Origin: CAVQJU01 sp963729215
GTDB taxonomy: Bacteria > Acidobacteriota > Vicinamibacteria > Vicinamibacterales > CAVVIG01
Assembly (NCBI GenBank): GCA_963729215.1
Contig: CAVSND010000031.1
Coordinates: 459,935-523,934 of the forward strand
Direction: 5' to 3'
DNA length: 64,000 bases
Both the position numbers and the translations under genes were made by a program. Under the pieces are notes generated by a model, which was not told the origin of the DNA, ran no database searches, and worked only from the letters and a program-made list of their open reading frames with translations. Below are positions 1-7,935 of this stretch, piece by piece; within the stretch, counting starts at the first letter, position 1; each line of letters opens with the position of its first letter.

Positions 1-75
1 TCTGAAATCTGATCACATTTCCCAACGAATGAACAAACGATGACCAGATGACGAGATGACCAAATGACCAGATGT
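1..75. repeat. Degenerate 8-bp tandem repeat
   Basis: Between about 39 and 75 the sequence runs as imperfect octamers of the form GATGACCA, GATGACGA, GATGACCA, AATGACCA, ending one base before the stop codon of the cbs gene. The period is seen directly. It belongs to the same style of degenerate 7-8 bp intergenic repeat found elsewhere in the window. No gene is visible in this edge. Confidence 0.7.
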
Positions 76-1444
76 TTAGAGCACCCGGATGAGATCGCTG
101 CGAGTGATGATGAAGGTCTTTTCCGTCTTGAAGTCACGCACGAGAACAGCGGGGTTCTGGGGCGTGATCATGGTCGCCAGCAGATCGACCGGCGTCGAGA
201 CGTCCACGAAGGGGAACGCCGGCTGCATGATGGACTCCACCGGGTGGCTCTTCACGCCGGGATCCTTGAGCAGCTCCTCGTAGAGGTGCGCTTCGTTGAG
301 CGACCCGACGAGGCGCTTGTCGTGCGTGACCGAGATCTGGGAGAAGTCGTGCTCGCTCATCACGCGGATGGCCTGCGCGACGGGCTCGTTGCACTCGAGC
401 GAAAACAGCTCGCCCGACAGGCCGGCGGCCACCAGGTCGTGGGCCGCCATACCGGTCTTCTCCAGGAACCCCTTTTCGCGCATCCAGTCGTCGTTGAACA
501 TCTTCCCGAGATAACGCGAGCCGTGGTCGTGAAAAATCACGACCACGAAGTCCCCCTTGCTGGAAGTGCTCCCGGAGCTGCAGGAGGCCCGCCATCGCCG
601 ACCCGGCCGAATTCCCGGCGAAAATGCCCTCTTCACGCGCCAGCCGCCGCGTCATCAGCGCGGCATCCTTGTCGGTCACCTTCTCGAAGTGATCGATGAT
701 GGCGAAATCGACGTTCCGGGGAAGAAAATCCTCGCCGATGCCCTCGGTGATGTACGGATAGATCTCGTGTTTGTCGAAGATCCCGGTTTCCTTGAACTTC
801 TTGAACACCGACCCGTAGGTGTCGATGCCCCACACTTTGATCTTCGAATTCCGTTCCTTGAGATAGCGTCCGACGCCGGTCACCGTCCCGCCCGTGCCCA
901 CGCCGACAACCAGGTGCGTGACGCGCCCGCCGGTCTGCTCCCAGATCTCCGGGCCGGTCTGCTCGTAGTGCGCCGCCGTGTTCGATAGATTGTCGTACTG
1001 GTTCGCCTTCCAGGAATTGGGAATCTCCTCCGCCAGCCGGGACGAGACGGAGTAATACGACCGCGGATCTTCCGGGTCCACGTTGGTGGGACAGATGATC
1101 ACTTCCGCGCCGAACGCTTTCAGCGCGTCGATCTTCTCCTTCGATTGCTTGTCGGTCGTCGTGAAGACGCACTTATAGCCCTTGACGACCGCGGCGATTG
1201 CGAGGCCCATGCCGGTGTTGCCCGAGGTGCCTTCGATGATGGTCCCGCCCGGCTTGAGCAGGCCCTTCCGCTCGGCGTCCTCGATCATCTTCACCGCCAT
1301 GCGGTCTTTGATCGAGTTGCCCGGGTTGAACGTCTCGAGCTTGGCGACCACGGTGACGCCGGGCATGCCGTGCGTGATCCGGTTGATACGGACCATCGGC
1401 GTGTGCCCGATGACCTCGAGGATGTTGTTGGCGATCGTGTCCAT
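76..1444 (-). CDS. cbs: Cystathionine beta-synthase with C-terminal CBS domain pair (frameshifted)
   Basis: PLP-dependent beta-replacement enzyme of the cysteine synthase/cystathionine beta-synthase family, cytoplasmic, in transsulfuration or cysteine synthesis. The N-terminal two thirds carries the PLP-lysine region (NPGNSIKDRMA, about residues 41-51) and the phosphate-binding GTSGNTG. The C-terminal third has two CBS repeats, ending in ITRSDLIRVL. The frame breaks in a run of five C at 552-556; deleting one base joins LREHFQQG directly to DFVVVIFHDHGSRYLG and gives 455 aa, normal for a CBS with Bateman domains. The break is probably a sequencing insertion. The ATG lies 3 bases downstream of the M20 peptidase stop, so the two may be cotranscribed. 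O-acetylserine-using activity cannot be excluded. Confidence 0.9.
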
Positions 1445-1447
1445 GAA

Positions 1448-2773
1448 CTATTTTGATGCCCCCGCGCCCTGCGCCAGGCGCCGCAACAGCAGCGCGGCGC
1501 GCTTGGTCTGCGACGGCAGCGTGGTCAGGTCGGCCGTCTCCCGGGCCGTGTGCCCGTCCCGACCCATGAGCCCGACGCCGTCGAGCACCATGGCCGCATC
1601 GCCCGCGACGAACGAGACGTCGGCGGCTCCGGCGCGATCGGGGCTGACGGCTGCCACCGACCCGAGGTTCAACATCTCGCTGCCGCGGCTGTACAACTCG
1701 AGCAGACGCGCATTGCCCGCGCTGGGCGCCATCGGCGGATACCCGTCTTCGAATGCCAGTGTACCTTGGGTATGCGCCATCCCGTCCGCCACCACGCCCT
1801 GCATCGTCTTTCTGGCCTGCTCGAATTGTTCCTTCGACAGCGCGCGCAGATCGCCGGTGACCACGACAGTGGCTGCGACGACGTTGTCCTTGCCGGCCGC
1901 AGATCCGCTCGCGGCGCCGGGCGAGTACTGCGCGTCGGTGCCGCCCACGATCAGGCCGGGATTAAAGGTCAGGTGCTCCTGGCCGGCGAGCTTCTCGCGG
2001 AAACCGTTCAGGATCCGCGCCGCCTCGAAGATCGCGCCAGGACCGACGTCCGCGCGGAACACCTGGGAGGAATGCGCGGCGGTCGCTGACACGCGCAGCG
2101 TCCACGATGTCGTACCTCGCCTGGATGTAATCGCGTACAGCGGATCGCCGGGGCCATCCTCGAACCCGATGGCCGCCTGGACGCCGCGGGCCGCGTTGAC
2201 CAGCGCCGCACGCGACAAGGCCAGCGGGCGGCCGGGCGCCTCTTCGTCGCCCGTCATGACGACGGCCACGTGGAGATCGTCCAGCACGCCGGCGGCCGCG
2301 AGCGACTTGAGCGCCTGCAGCAGGACGACGTCGCCGCCTTTCATGTCGATCACGCCGGGCCCGCGCGCCTCGGTCCGGCCTACCCGCTCGAACTTCTGAA
2401 ACGGCGAGTCGCGTTCGAACACCGTGTCGAGGTGGCCGATGAGCAGCACGCGGGGCGCCGCGGCGGCGCGCCCGGGCCGCTCCGCCACCAGATGTCCCGC
2501 CCGCTGCCACGCCGCGCCGTCCACCCATTGCGTCTGGAACCCGAGGCCGTCCAGCTCGGTCCGTAGCACGCGGCCCACTTCCCGCACGCCTTCTAGGTTG
2601 CGCGTGCCGCTGTTGATGTTGACGATCCGCTCGACGAGCGACAGCGCCTCGCCGTTGTGCGCGTCGATATAGGACAGGATCGACGCCGTCTGGTCGGTGT
2701 TGCCGCGCTGAGCGGCGACAAGGGTCAGCGCGAGGGGAACGGCGGCCAGCGACGCGGGCAGAAGGAATCTCAA
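1448..2773 (-). CDS. Secreted M20 family metallopeptidase (glutamate carboxypeptidase-like)
   Basis: Zinc-dependent exopeptidase or aminoacylase-like hydrolase of family M20, 441 aa. An N-terminal signal peptide (about residues 1-21, ending LVAAQ) suggests export. Active-site blocks are visible: GHLDTVF (metal His and nearby Asp), DMKGG (bridging Asp) and TGDEEAPG (catalytic and metal Glu), followed by a dimerisation domain and a final C-terminal zinc-ligand region. The order and spacing match carboxypeptidase G2-like M20 enzymes. The stop is only 3 bases before the cbs start, suggesting an operon. Substrate is not predictable; folate-type or dipeptide glutamate release is only a family-level guess. 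Confidence 0.88.
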   Translation of the reverse strand: MRFLLPASLAAVPLALTLVAAQRGNTDQTASILSYIDAHNGEALSLVERIVNINSGTRNLEGVREVGRVLRTELDGLGFQTQWVDGAAWQRAGHLVAERPGRAAAAPRVLLIGHLDTVFERDSPFQKFERVGRTEARGPGVIDMKGGDVVLLQALKSLAAAGVLDDLHVAVVMTGDEEAPGRPLALSRAALVNAARGVQAAIGFEDGPGDPLYAITSRRGTTSWTLRVSATAAHSSQVFRADVGPGAIFEAARILNGFREKLAGQEHLTFNPGLIVGGTDAQYSPGAASGSAAGKDNVVAATVVVTGDLRALSKEQFEQARKTMQGVVADGMAHTQGTLAFEDGYPPMAPSAGNARLLELYSRGSEMLNLGSVAAVSPDRAGAADVSFVAGDAAMVLDGVGLMGRDGHTARETADLTTLPSQTKRAALLLRRLAQGAGASK

Positions 2774-2840
2774 GGGTTCAAAGGTTCAACGGTTCACAGG
2801 TCCACGGGTCCACGGGTCCACAGGTCCATGGGTCCCAGGT
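2772..2840. repeat. Eight-unit degenerate octamer repeat
   Basis: Immediately upstream of the M20 peptidase start the sequence reads as successive octamers: GGTTCAAA, GGTTCAAC, GGTTCACA, GGTCCACG (twice), GGTCCACA, GGTCCATG, GGTCCC. The unit drifts from GGTTCA to GGTCCA along the array. The 3' part (2841-2885) contains AACCGTTGAA, a loosely complementary word. Function is unknown. It sits where the peptidase promoter and ribosome binding site should be. Confidence 0.8.
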
Positions 2841-2885
2841 GGAACTATAGAACCGTTGAATCCCTGAACTTCGTAACCCGGAACT

Positions 2886-5303
2886 TTATTCCCGAAAATC
2901 GAGGCCGCGCTGGATGCCGGCGCGCAGCGCGTCGATCGTCTGCGGCTGGCCGACGAAGAGGTCGTCGGGGAATTTCCGGTAGCGGAGAATCTCCGAATAG
3001 ATCGGACCGCTCTCGTAGAGATTGAGGCCCAGGCCGGCCAGGTATTGCAGGCGGAGGTTGCGATCGCGGTTGATCGGGGCGTTCTTCAACCACTCCTTCA
3101 GATCCGTGGCGCGGCCCCCGTAGCTCGAAAACAGGTCGACGGCCGTGTAGAAGCCGATGTCCCTGAGCGACTTCACCACCGGCGCGTACTCCGGCCGGTT
3201 GAGCTTTGCCTGAATCTCGTCCACGTTGATCCGAATCGGCTGATCGCCGGCCTGGCCGAGGAGGACGAGATCGTAGCCCTGCCCGTTGTTCGTGTTGCCC
3301 CAGAGGACGCCGTTCGGAAAGGCCTCGAAGAACGTGCCGATTTCGCTCTTCACGGCCTCGGTGTTGCTCTCGTAGAGCTGCACGAACAGCGTGACGACCC
3401 CGCCGGGATTGAGATGGGCCTTCGCGGCTTCGAAGAACTCGCGCGTGTAGAGCATCGCCGCGCCCTTCACCCACGGATCGAGCGGGTCGGACGTAATCGC
3501 GTCGAACTTCTCCGTCGATGTCATCACGTAGTGCCGCGCATCGTCGATCCGGACGTGGACCTTGGGATTCTTGACGACGTTGAAGTTGTGTTCGCCGAAA
3601 TATTCAGAGACCACACGGGGCACCAGCGGCTCGATCTCCGCGATGGTCTCGTTCGTCACGGCGGGGTCAACCGACACGGCGCCGGCCGTGACGCCCGCGC
3701 CGCAGCCGATGACGACGACGCGTTTGGCCTGCGGCGGAATCAGGGTGGTCATGTGGCCGAGCATGCGCTGCAGGCGCATGTCCTGCGGCTCGCTCGAGGC
3801 CTGCACTTTGCCGGCGTTGTGGTAATTGAGCACGCCGTCGGAGAGCTTGGAGACGGCGACCGACGCCGTCATGCCTTCGCCGACGTAGATGTACTGCGCG
3901 GAATCGTTCACGCGCATGTTCGCGTACCGTCCGTACGCGACCATCACGGGCGGAACCGGCCGCACGCTGCGGACGAGCACCGCCACGATCAGAATCGCCG
4001 CGCACGCGGCGATCGTCGGCCACCACGACTTCTCCGCCTGCTCGTTCGCCGGCCCGAGCAGCAGCAGGCCGCCGCCGATCGCGGCGATGACCATCAGGAC
4101 CTGCTGCGAGTGCTGGGTGCCGATCCAGGCGACGAGCACGAGGCTCGCGCCGAGCGAGCCGACGATGGCGCCGACAGTGTTAGCCGCGTAGACGCCGCCG
4201 ACCAGGCGCGCGGGATCCTGGCCCCGCGCGGCCACGGCGGCCAGCGCCAGAGGGAAGCTCGCGCCCCAGAGAATGGCCGCGGGCAGGACGGCGAAGAGCG
4301 CGCGGACAGCGTCCACCTGGAAATTGATCCACGGGTTGCTCGTGGCGGACGGATTGAGGGGCCAGAACGGCAGCGATTGCGTGAGCGTGTAGGCCGCCCA
4401 CGCCATGCAAACGCAGAGCGCGACCTGGCACCAGCCGAGCGCGGCCCGCGGCCGTTCGAGCCGCGAGGCCACCGCCGATCCGGCGCTGCTGCCGATGCCG
4501 AGTCCAAACAGGAAGACGGCGAGGATCAGGGAAAACGTGTACGTGCTCGCGCCAAACAGCAGCGACAGCTGCCGCGTCCAGATCACTTCGGCGGCGAGCG
4601 CCGTCATGCCGGACAAGGCGATCACGACGTAGACACTCGTCGAGTCGGCGGCGCGGGTCACGCCCGACGGAGCGGATTCGACCGCTTCGTACGGCGTCGC
4701 CTTCGCAATCGCCAGCCCGACGAGCGCAACGATGACGTTGATGGAGACGGCCACGTACGTCGCCACCGACACGTCGAATACGCGCAGCAGGTAGAAGCCC
4801 GTCAGCACGCTTCCCGCCACCGCGCCCGCGATGTTGCCGCCGTAGAAGAACCCGAGCCACGACACGCCCTCGGGCGTAGTCTCCACCCACCGCGAGATCG
4901 CCGGCAGCGTCGCGCCCATGAGCAGCGTCGGCGGCAGCAGGCAGATACTCGCGATCACACCCCGGAACGCGAACCCCGCGATTCCCGACCCCGCCCACGA
5001 CGTGTACACGCTGCTGACGAGCGGCATGCCCACGAGCACGAGGAGTCCGATGATCGCGATCCCGAGTTCGAGGAACGCGTAGATGCGCAGCGGATGGTGC
5101 CGCGCGGACACGACGGATGACAACGCGAAGCTGCCCAGACACATCCCTCCCATGAATGTGCCCAGGAGCACTCCCAGTGAAATCGCCGACGAACCGATCA
5201 CCAGCTGGAGTAACTGGAACCAGACGATTTCGTAGATGAGCGCCGCGCACCCGCTGCCGACGAACAGCAGCAGGAGCGCCGGAAGAAAACGTCGCGAAGT
5301 CAT
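2886..5303 (-). CDS. Membrane-fused spermidine synthase-like protein
   Basis: Large 805-aa protein. The N-terminal half (about residues 1-470) consists of many hydrophobic segments resembling an MFS-like or polytopic bundle. The C-terminal half is a class I SAM-fold domain of the spermine/spermidine synthase type. The glycine-rich SAM site VVVIGCGAG is near residue 526, followed by EIEPLV (acidic loop), RIDDARHYV and ITSDPLDPW, which match aminopropyltransferase motifs. Such membrane-fused SpeE homologues are widespread in environmental bacteria, but their substrate is mostly undemonstrated, so polyamine synthesis is inferred only from the fold. ATG start at 5303. The gene lies downstream of the SWIB gene in the same direction, with a 34-bp gap. 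Confidence 0.85.
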   Translation of the reverse strand: MTSRRFLPALLLLFVGSGCAALIYEIVWFQLLQLVIGSSAISLGVLLGTFMGGMCLGSFALSSVVSARHHPLRIYAFLELGIAIIGLLVLVGMPLVSSVYTSWAGSGIAGFAFRGVIASICLLPPTLLMGATLPAISRWVETTPEGVSWLGFFYGGNIAGAVAGSVLTGFYLLRVFDVSVATYVAVSINVIVALVGLAIAKATPYEAVESAPSGVTRAADSTSVYVVIALSGMTALAAEVIWTRQLSLLFGASTYTFSLILAVFLFGLGIGSSAGSAVASRLERPRAALGWCQVALCVCMAWAAYTLTQSLPFWPLNPSATSNPWINFQVDAVRALFAVLPAAILWGASFPLALAAVAARGQDPARLVGGVYAANTVGAIVGSLGASLVLVAWIGTQHSQQVLMVIAAIGGGLLLLGPANEQAEKSWWPTIAACAAILIVAVLVRSVRPVPPVMVAYGRYANMRVNDSAQYIYVGEGMTASVAVSKLSDGVLNYHNAGKVQASSEPQDMRLQRMLGHMTTLIPPQAKRVVVIGCGAGVTAGAVSVDPAVTNETIAEIEPLVPRVVSEYFGEHNFNVVKNPKVHVRIDDARHYVMTSTEKFDAITSDPLDPWVKGAAMLYTREFFEAAKAHLNPGGVVTLFVQLYESNTEAVKSEIGTFFEAFPNGVLWGNTNNGQGYDLVLLGQAGDQPIRINVDEIQAKLNRPEYAPVVKSLRDIGFYTAVDLFSSYGGRATDLKEWLKNAPINRDRNLRLQYLAGLGLNLYESGPIYSEILRYRKFPDDLFVGQPQTIDALRAGIQRGLDFRE

Positions 5304-5337
5304 GACTACCTCTGCCCGCCGTTCCGCCGAACGGAAT

Positions 5338-5619
5338 CTATTTCACGTGCTTGCTGACGAGCTTCGTCATCTCGAACATGTTGACGGTGGCCTTCCCGCC
5401 GAACACGACCTTGAGCGTCGCGTCCGCGTTGATGTTCCGCTTGTTCTTCTTGTCCTGCAGTCCGTTCTTCTTGATGTAGGCCCACAGCTTCTTCGTCACT
5501 TCGGTCCGCGGCACCGCCTTCGCGCCGATCACGGCCGACAACGCCGCATCCGGCGTCACGGGCTTCATGAACGCAGCGTTCGGTTTGCGAGCGGACTTCT
5601 TCTTCGCCTTTTTCGCCAC
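5338..5619 (-). CDS. SWIB/MDM2 domain protein
   Basis: Small basic protein (93 aa from the chosen start) with a lysine/alanine-rich N-terminal tail followed by a SWIB domain (VPRTEVTKKLWAYIKKNGL, NKRNINAD, VNMFEMTKLVSKHV). SWIB proteins are DNA- or chromatin-associated in eukaryotes and chlamydiae. In free-living bacteria they occur as small stand-alone proteins or as topoisomerase tails, and their role is unclear. I chose a GTG at 5619 because AAGGAG lies 6 bases upstream of it; the in-frame ATG at 5649 lacks such a site and would add ten residues. Confidence 0.85.
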   Translation of the reverse strand: MAKKAKKKSARKPNAAFMKPVTPDAALSAVIGAKAVPRTEVTKKLWAYIKKNGLQDKKNKRNINADATLKVVFGGKATVNMFEMTKLVSKHVK

Positions 5620-5700
5620 AGCAGACTCCTTCGTTATTTGACGCCCCATAGGCGTCGGCGGAGCGTACCACGAAAAGTGCGCGTTTTTGCAGGATTTGAG

Positions 5701-5719
5701 AGGGGAAACGGTTTCCCCT
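5701..5719. repeat. GGGGAAAC palindrome
   Basis: Perfect 9-bp arms, AGGGGAAAC and GTTTCCCCT, separated by one G, in the gap between the SWIB start and the VWA stop. On the minus strand it follows the VWA stop codon by 22 bases, with no U-run, so it is at best a weak terminator or an RNA-end hairpin. Upstream of the SWIB gene it could equally act as a 5' element. Confidence 0.6.
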
Positions 5720-5741
5720 CCCCGTGACCGTCTCGCAGGGC

Positions 5742-6770
5742 CTAGCTCGACCCGGCGGTCGCCCGCGCGAGATAGCTCTTACGCGCGCGCGCCATCATGC
5801 CCTCGCCGGACACGTGCACCTCGATCGTATGCATCTTGCCGTCGAGTTTATCGGGCGTGAAACCGAGCGCATATTGCCGATGCAACTCGTCGGCGACACG
5901 TGAAAACGTGGCTGCCAGATCGCTTGTCGAGGTCAGCTCGAAATAGCCGCCGCCGGTGACAGCGGCAATCTTCGCCAGCCCTTCGTCGGGATGATCGGCG
6001 GACGGCGCGGGCGGGCGCGGACCGCGGCCTCCGCCGAATCCGCCGCGGCCGAAGCCGCCAAATCCCCCGCCGCCGCCGTGGCCGCCCCTGGGATACCCGC
6101 CGCCGCCGTGGCGCCCGTAACCGCCTCCGCCGCCTGCCGACGGCGCGAGGCCGATCGCGTACACCATCACGTCCTCTTCCTCCGCGCGCTTCATGACATC
6201 TTTGAGCGAGCTGTTGCTCTGGCTCGAGCTCATCGGACTGTCCATCCCGTCGGTGAAGACGAGCACCACGCGGCGGCCCTGCTGGTGCAGCAGCGCCGTG
6301 ATGCCCACGTTCACCGCGTTCCAGAGCGGCGTCGGCCCTTCCGCCTGGAGCTCCGTGCGCAGAATGGCCTGCAGCTCGGCGGGGTCGGACGTGAAGTCGC
6401 GCGGGTCGACCTGGATGCCGTTCGAAAAGCTCCCGATCCGCGCCTTGTCGTCCGGCCGCATGACCTCGACGAACGCTTCCGCGGCCTGCTGCACGAGCGA
6501 GAAATTCCCGCGCATGCTGCCGCTGCGATCGAGCAGCATCACGACGGTGATCGGCTGCAGATCGCTCGAGAACAGCGTCAGATTCTGGCGCCGGCCGTTG
6601 TCGAGAATCGAGAACGCGTCGCGGGTCAGGCTCGGCACGAGCCGGCCGTCGGCGCCTGTGACCGTCGCGTAGACCGCGACAGTCCTGTTGCCCGCCTTGA
6701 ACGTCGCCTCCTGTCCGGCAAGCGCGGCAACGGCCGTCACGACGCCGGCGACGGCTGCTAGGATACGCAT
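5742..6770 (-). CDS. Secreted VWA domain protein, acidobacterial type
   Basis: A 342-aa exported protein with a signal peptide (residues about 1-17, ending LAGQ) and a von Willebrand factor A domain. The metal-ion-dependent adhesion site LLDRSGSMRG is intact (DxSxS). The order signal peptide, short beta region (AVYATVTGADGRLVPSLT), VWA matches the VWFA-related domain described from Acidobacteria. An unusual Gly/Arg-rich low-complexity insert of about 50 residues lies near residues 210-265, before the last third. The start is the ATG at 6770, preceded by AAAGGTG, rather than the in-frame start 24 bases upstream. Role unknown; protein-protein adhesion in the periplasm or at the surface is the family expectation. 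Confidence 0.85.
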   Translation of the reverse strand: MRILAAVAGVVTAVAALAGQEATFKAGNRTVAVYATVTGADGRLVPSLTRDAFSILDNGRRQNLTLFSSDLQPITVVMLLDRSGSMRGNFSLVQQAAEAFVEVMRPDDKARIGSFSNGIQVDPRDFTSDPAELQAILRTELQAEGPTPLWNAVNVGITALLHQQGRRVVLVFTDGMDSPMSSSQSNSSLKDVMKRAEEEDVMVYAIGLAPSAGGGGGYGRHGGGGYPRGGHGGGGGFGGFGRGGFGGGRGPRPPAPSADHPDEGLAKIAAVTGGGYFELTSTSDLAATFSRVADELHRQYALGFTPDKLDGKMHTIEVHVSGEGMMARARKSYLARATAGSS

Positions 6771-6851
6771 GACACACCTTTCTCGGGCTGGCACGTCAAG
6801 GTTACTCTGTTAGCCACCGGCTCTCATCATAAAGAAACACGGAGCATCGCC

Positions 6852-7319
6852 ATGCCGCTCATCGACGAAGGAAAGAAAGCGCCCGCGTTCAGCCTCGCGG
6901 ATCAGGACGGGAAGACGCACCGCCTCGCGGACTACGCGGGCCGGCCGGTGGTCCTCTACTTCTATCCCAAAGACGACACGCCTGGCTGCACGAAGGAATC
7001 GTGCGCATTTCGCGACAACCTGCCGAAGTTCAAGAAGAGCAAGGCCGCGATCTTCGGGGTCAGCATCCTGGACGAAGCCAGCAAGAAGCGCTTCGCCGAC
7101 AAGTTCGATCTGAACTTCCCGCTCCTGGCCGACGCCGACCACGAGGTCGCCGACAAGTACGGCGTGTGGCAGAAGAAGTCGCTCTACGGCCGCCAGTTCA
7201 TGGGCATCGTTCGCACGACCTACCTGATCGGTCCCGACGGGAAGATCGCCAGACGGTGGGACAACGTGAAGGTGGACGGGCACGCTGAAGACGTGCTCGA
7301 AGCGGTGCAGAATCTCTGA
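6852..7319 (+). CDS. bcp: Thiol peroxidase/peroxiredoxin Bcp
   Basis: Thioredoxin-dependent peroxiredoxin, 155 aa, cytoplasmic, reduces H2O2 and organic hydroperoxides. The AhpC/TSA fold is clear: PAFSLADQDGKTHRLADYAG, YPKDDTPGCTKESCAFRD with peroxidatic and resolving Cys five residues apart as in E. coli Bcp, then GVSILDEASKKRF and TYLIGPDGKI. Full length. GGAG lies 7 bases upstream of the ATG. It is divergent from the VWA gene with an 81-bp intergenic region that must contain both promoters; no convincing sigma-70 boxes were picked out. Confidence 0.95.
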   Translation: MPLIDEGKKAPAFSLADQDGKTHRLADYAGRPVVLYFYPKDDTPGCTKESCAFRDNLPKFKKSKAAIFGVSILDEASKKRFADKFDLNFPLLADADHEVADKYGVWQKKSLYGRQFMGIVRTTYLIGPDGKIARRWDNVKVDGHAEDVLEAVQNL

Positions 7320-7371
7320 ATCGCAAATTCCAGTTGAGCGCCAGCTTTCCCTTCGGATTCACCTGTGCATC

Positions 7372-7439
7372 ACGAAGGCACGAAGAACACGAAGATCTTC
7401 TGGGTTGATGTTCGTGGCCTTCGTGTCTTCGTGAAAAAG
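7372..7439. repeat. ACGAAG word repeat with inverted arm
   Basis: Two blocks face each other: CACGAAGGCACGAAGAACAC (7369-7388) and GGCCTTCGTGTCTTCGTG (7417-7434). The first is a direct repeat of the CACGAAG word and the second is its inverse, so the region could fold into a long imperfect hairpin between the bcp stop and the convergent GNAT stop at 7440. This may serve as a bidirectional transcription end. The word style matches the other intergenic repeats here. Confidence 0.65.
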
Positions 7440-7919
7440 CTATTTCGCCGTCGCCAGGCGCTTCAGTGGGTCACCCGACAGTCTGCAGATAGTCCAGTCA
7501 TCCATCAGCTGCGCGCCGATCTTCTTGTAGAACCCAATCGCCAGCTCGTTCCAGTCGAGCACGGACCACTCCAGGCGTCCATAGCCGCGCTCGACGGCCA
7601 GCGTCGCGAGGTGCGCCAGCAGCGCCTCGCCGAGACCCTGACGCCGGAATCCGGGTTCGACGAAGATATCTTCGAGGTACATCCCGGGGACGCCGAGGAA
7701 TGTCGAGAACGTCTGGAAGAACAGCGCGAACCCGGCGGGCTCGTCGCCGGCATAGCCAATCACCACCTCGGCCGCGCGCTTGACGAACAGCGACTCGCGC
7801 AGCGTGTCCTCGGTGGCCACGACAGCATCCGCGAGCTTTTCGTACTCGGCGAGACTCCTGATCAGTCTGAGGATGAGCGGAAGATCGCGCTCTGTCGCGC
7901 GCTCGATGCGAAACGTCAT
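7440..7919 (-). CDS. GNAT family N-acetyltransferase
   Basis: A 159-aa GCN5-related acyltransferase, cytoplasmic. The acetyl-CoA pyrophosphate loop is seen in VEPGFRRQGLGEALLAHL, preceded by the beta4 strand MYLEDIFV. The C-terminal part, GRLEWSVLDWNELAIGFYKKIGA, matches the spermidine/diamine acetyltransferase-like subgroup, but the acceptor is not predictable. The ATG at 7919 begins MTFRIERATERD, a standard GNAT start, with AAGGA upstream. The longer reading frame to 8027 overlaps the upstream gene and is rejected. Convergent with bcp. Confidence 0.9.
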   Translation of the reverse strand: MTFRIERATERDLPLILRLIRSLAEYEKLADAVVATEDTLRESLFVKRAAEVVIGYAGDEPAGFALFFQTFSTFLGVPGMYLEDIFVEPGFRRQGLGEALLAHLATLAVERGYGRLEWSVLDWNELAIGFYKKIGAQLMDDWTICRLSGDPLKRLATAK

Positions 7920-7935
7920 CGGGGCGTCCTTGCGG

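Noticed and set aside
2772..2840. CRISPR array
   Set aside because: Units are only 8 bp, contiguous and without spacers; no cas gene nearby.
3045..5120. 691-aa plus-strand open frame opposite the spermidine-synthase-like gene
   Set aside because: Arg/His/Asp-rich shadow frame; the minus-strand frame has SAM-binding motifs and membrane segments.
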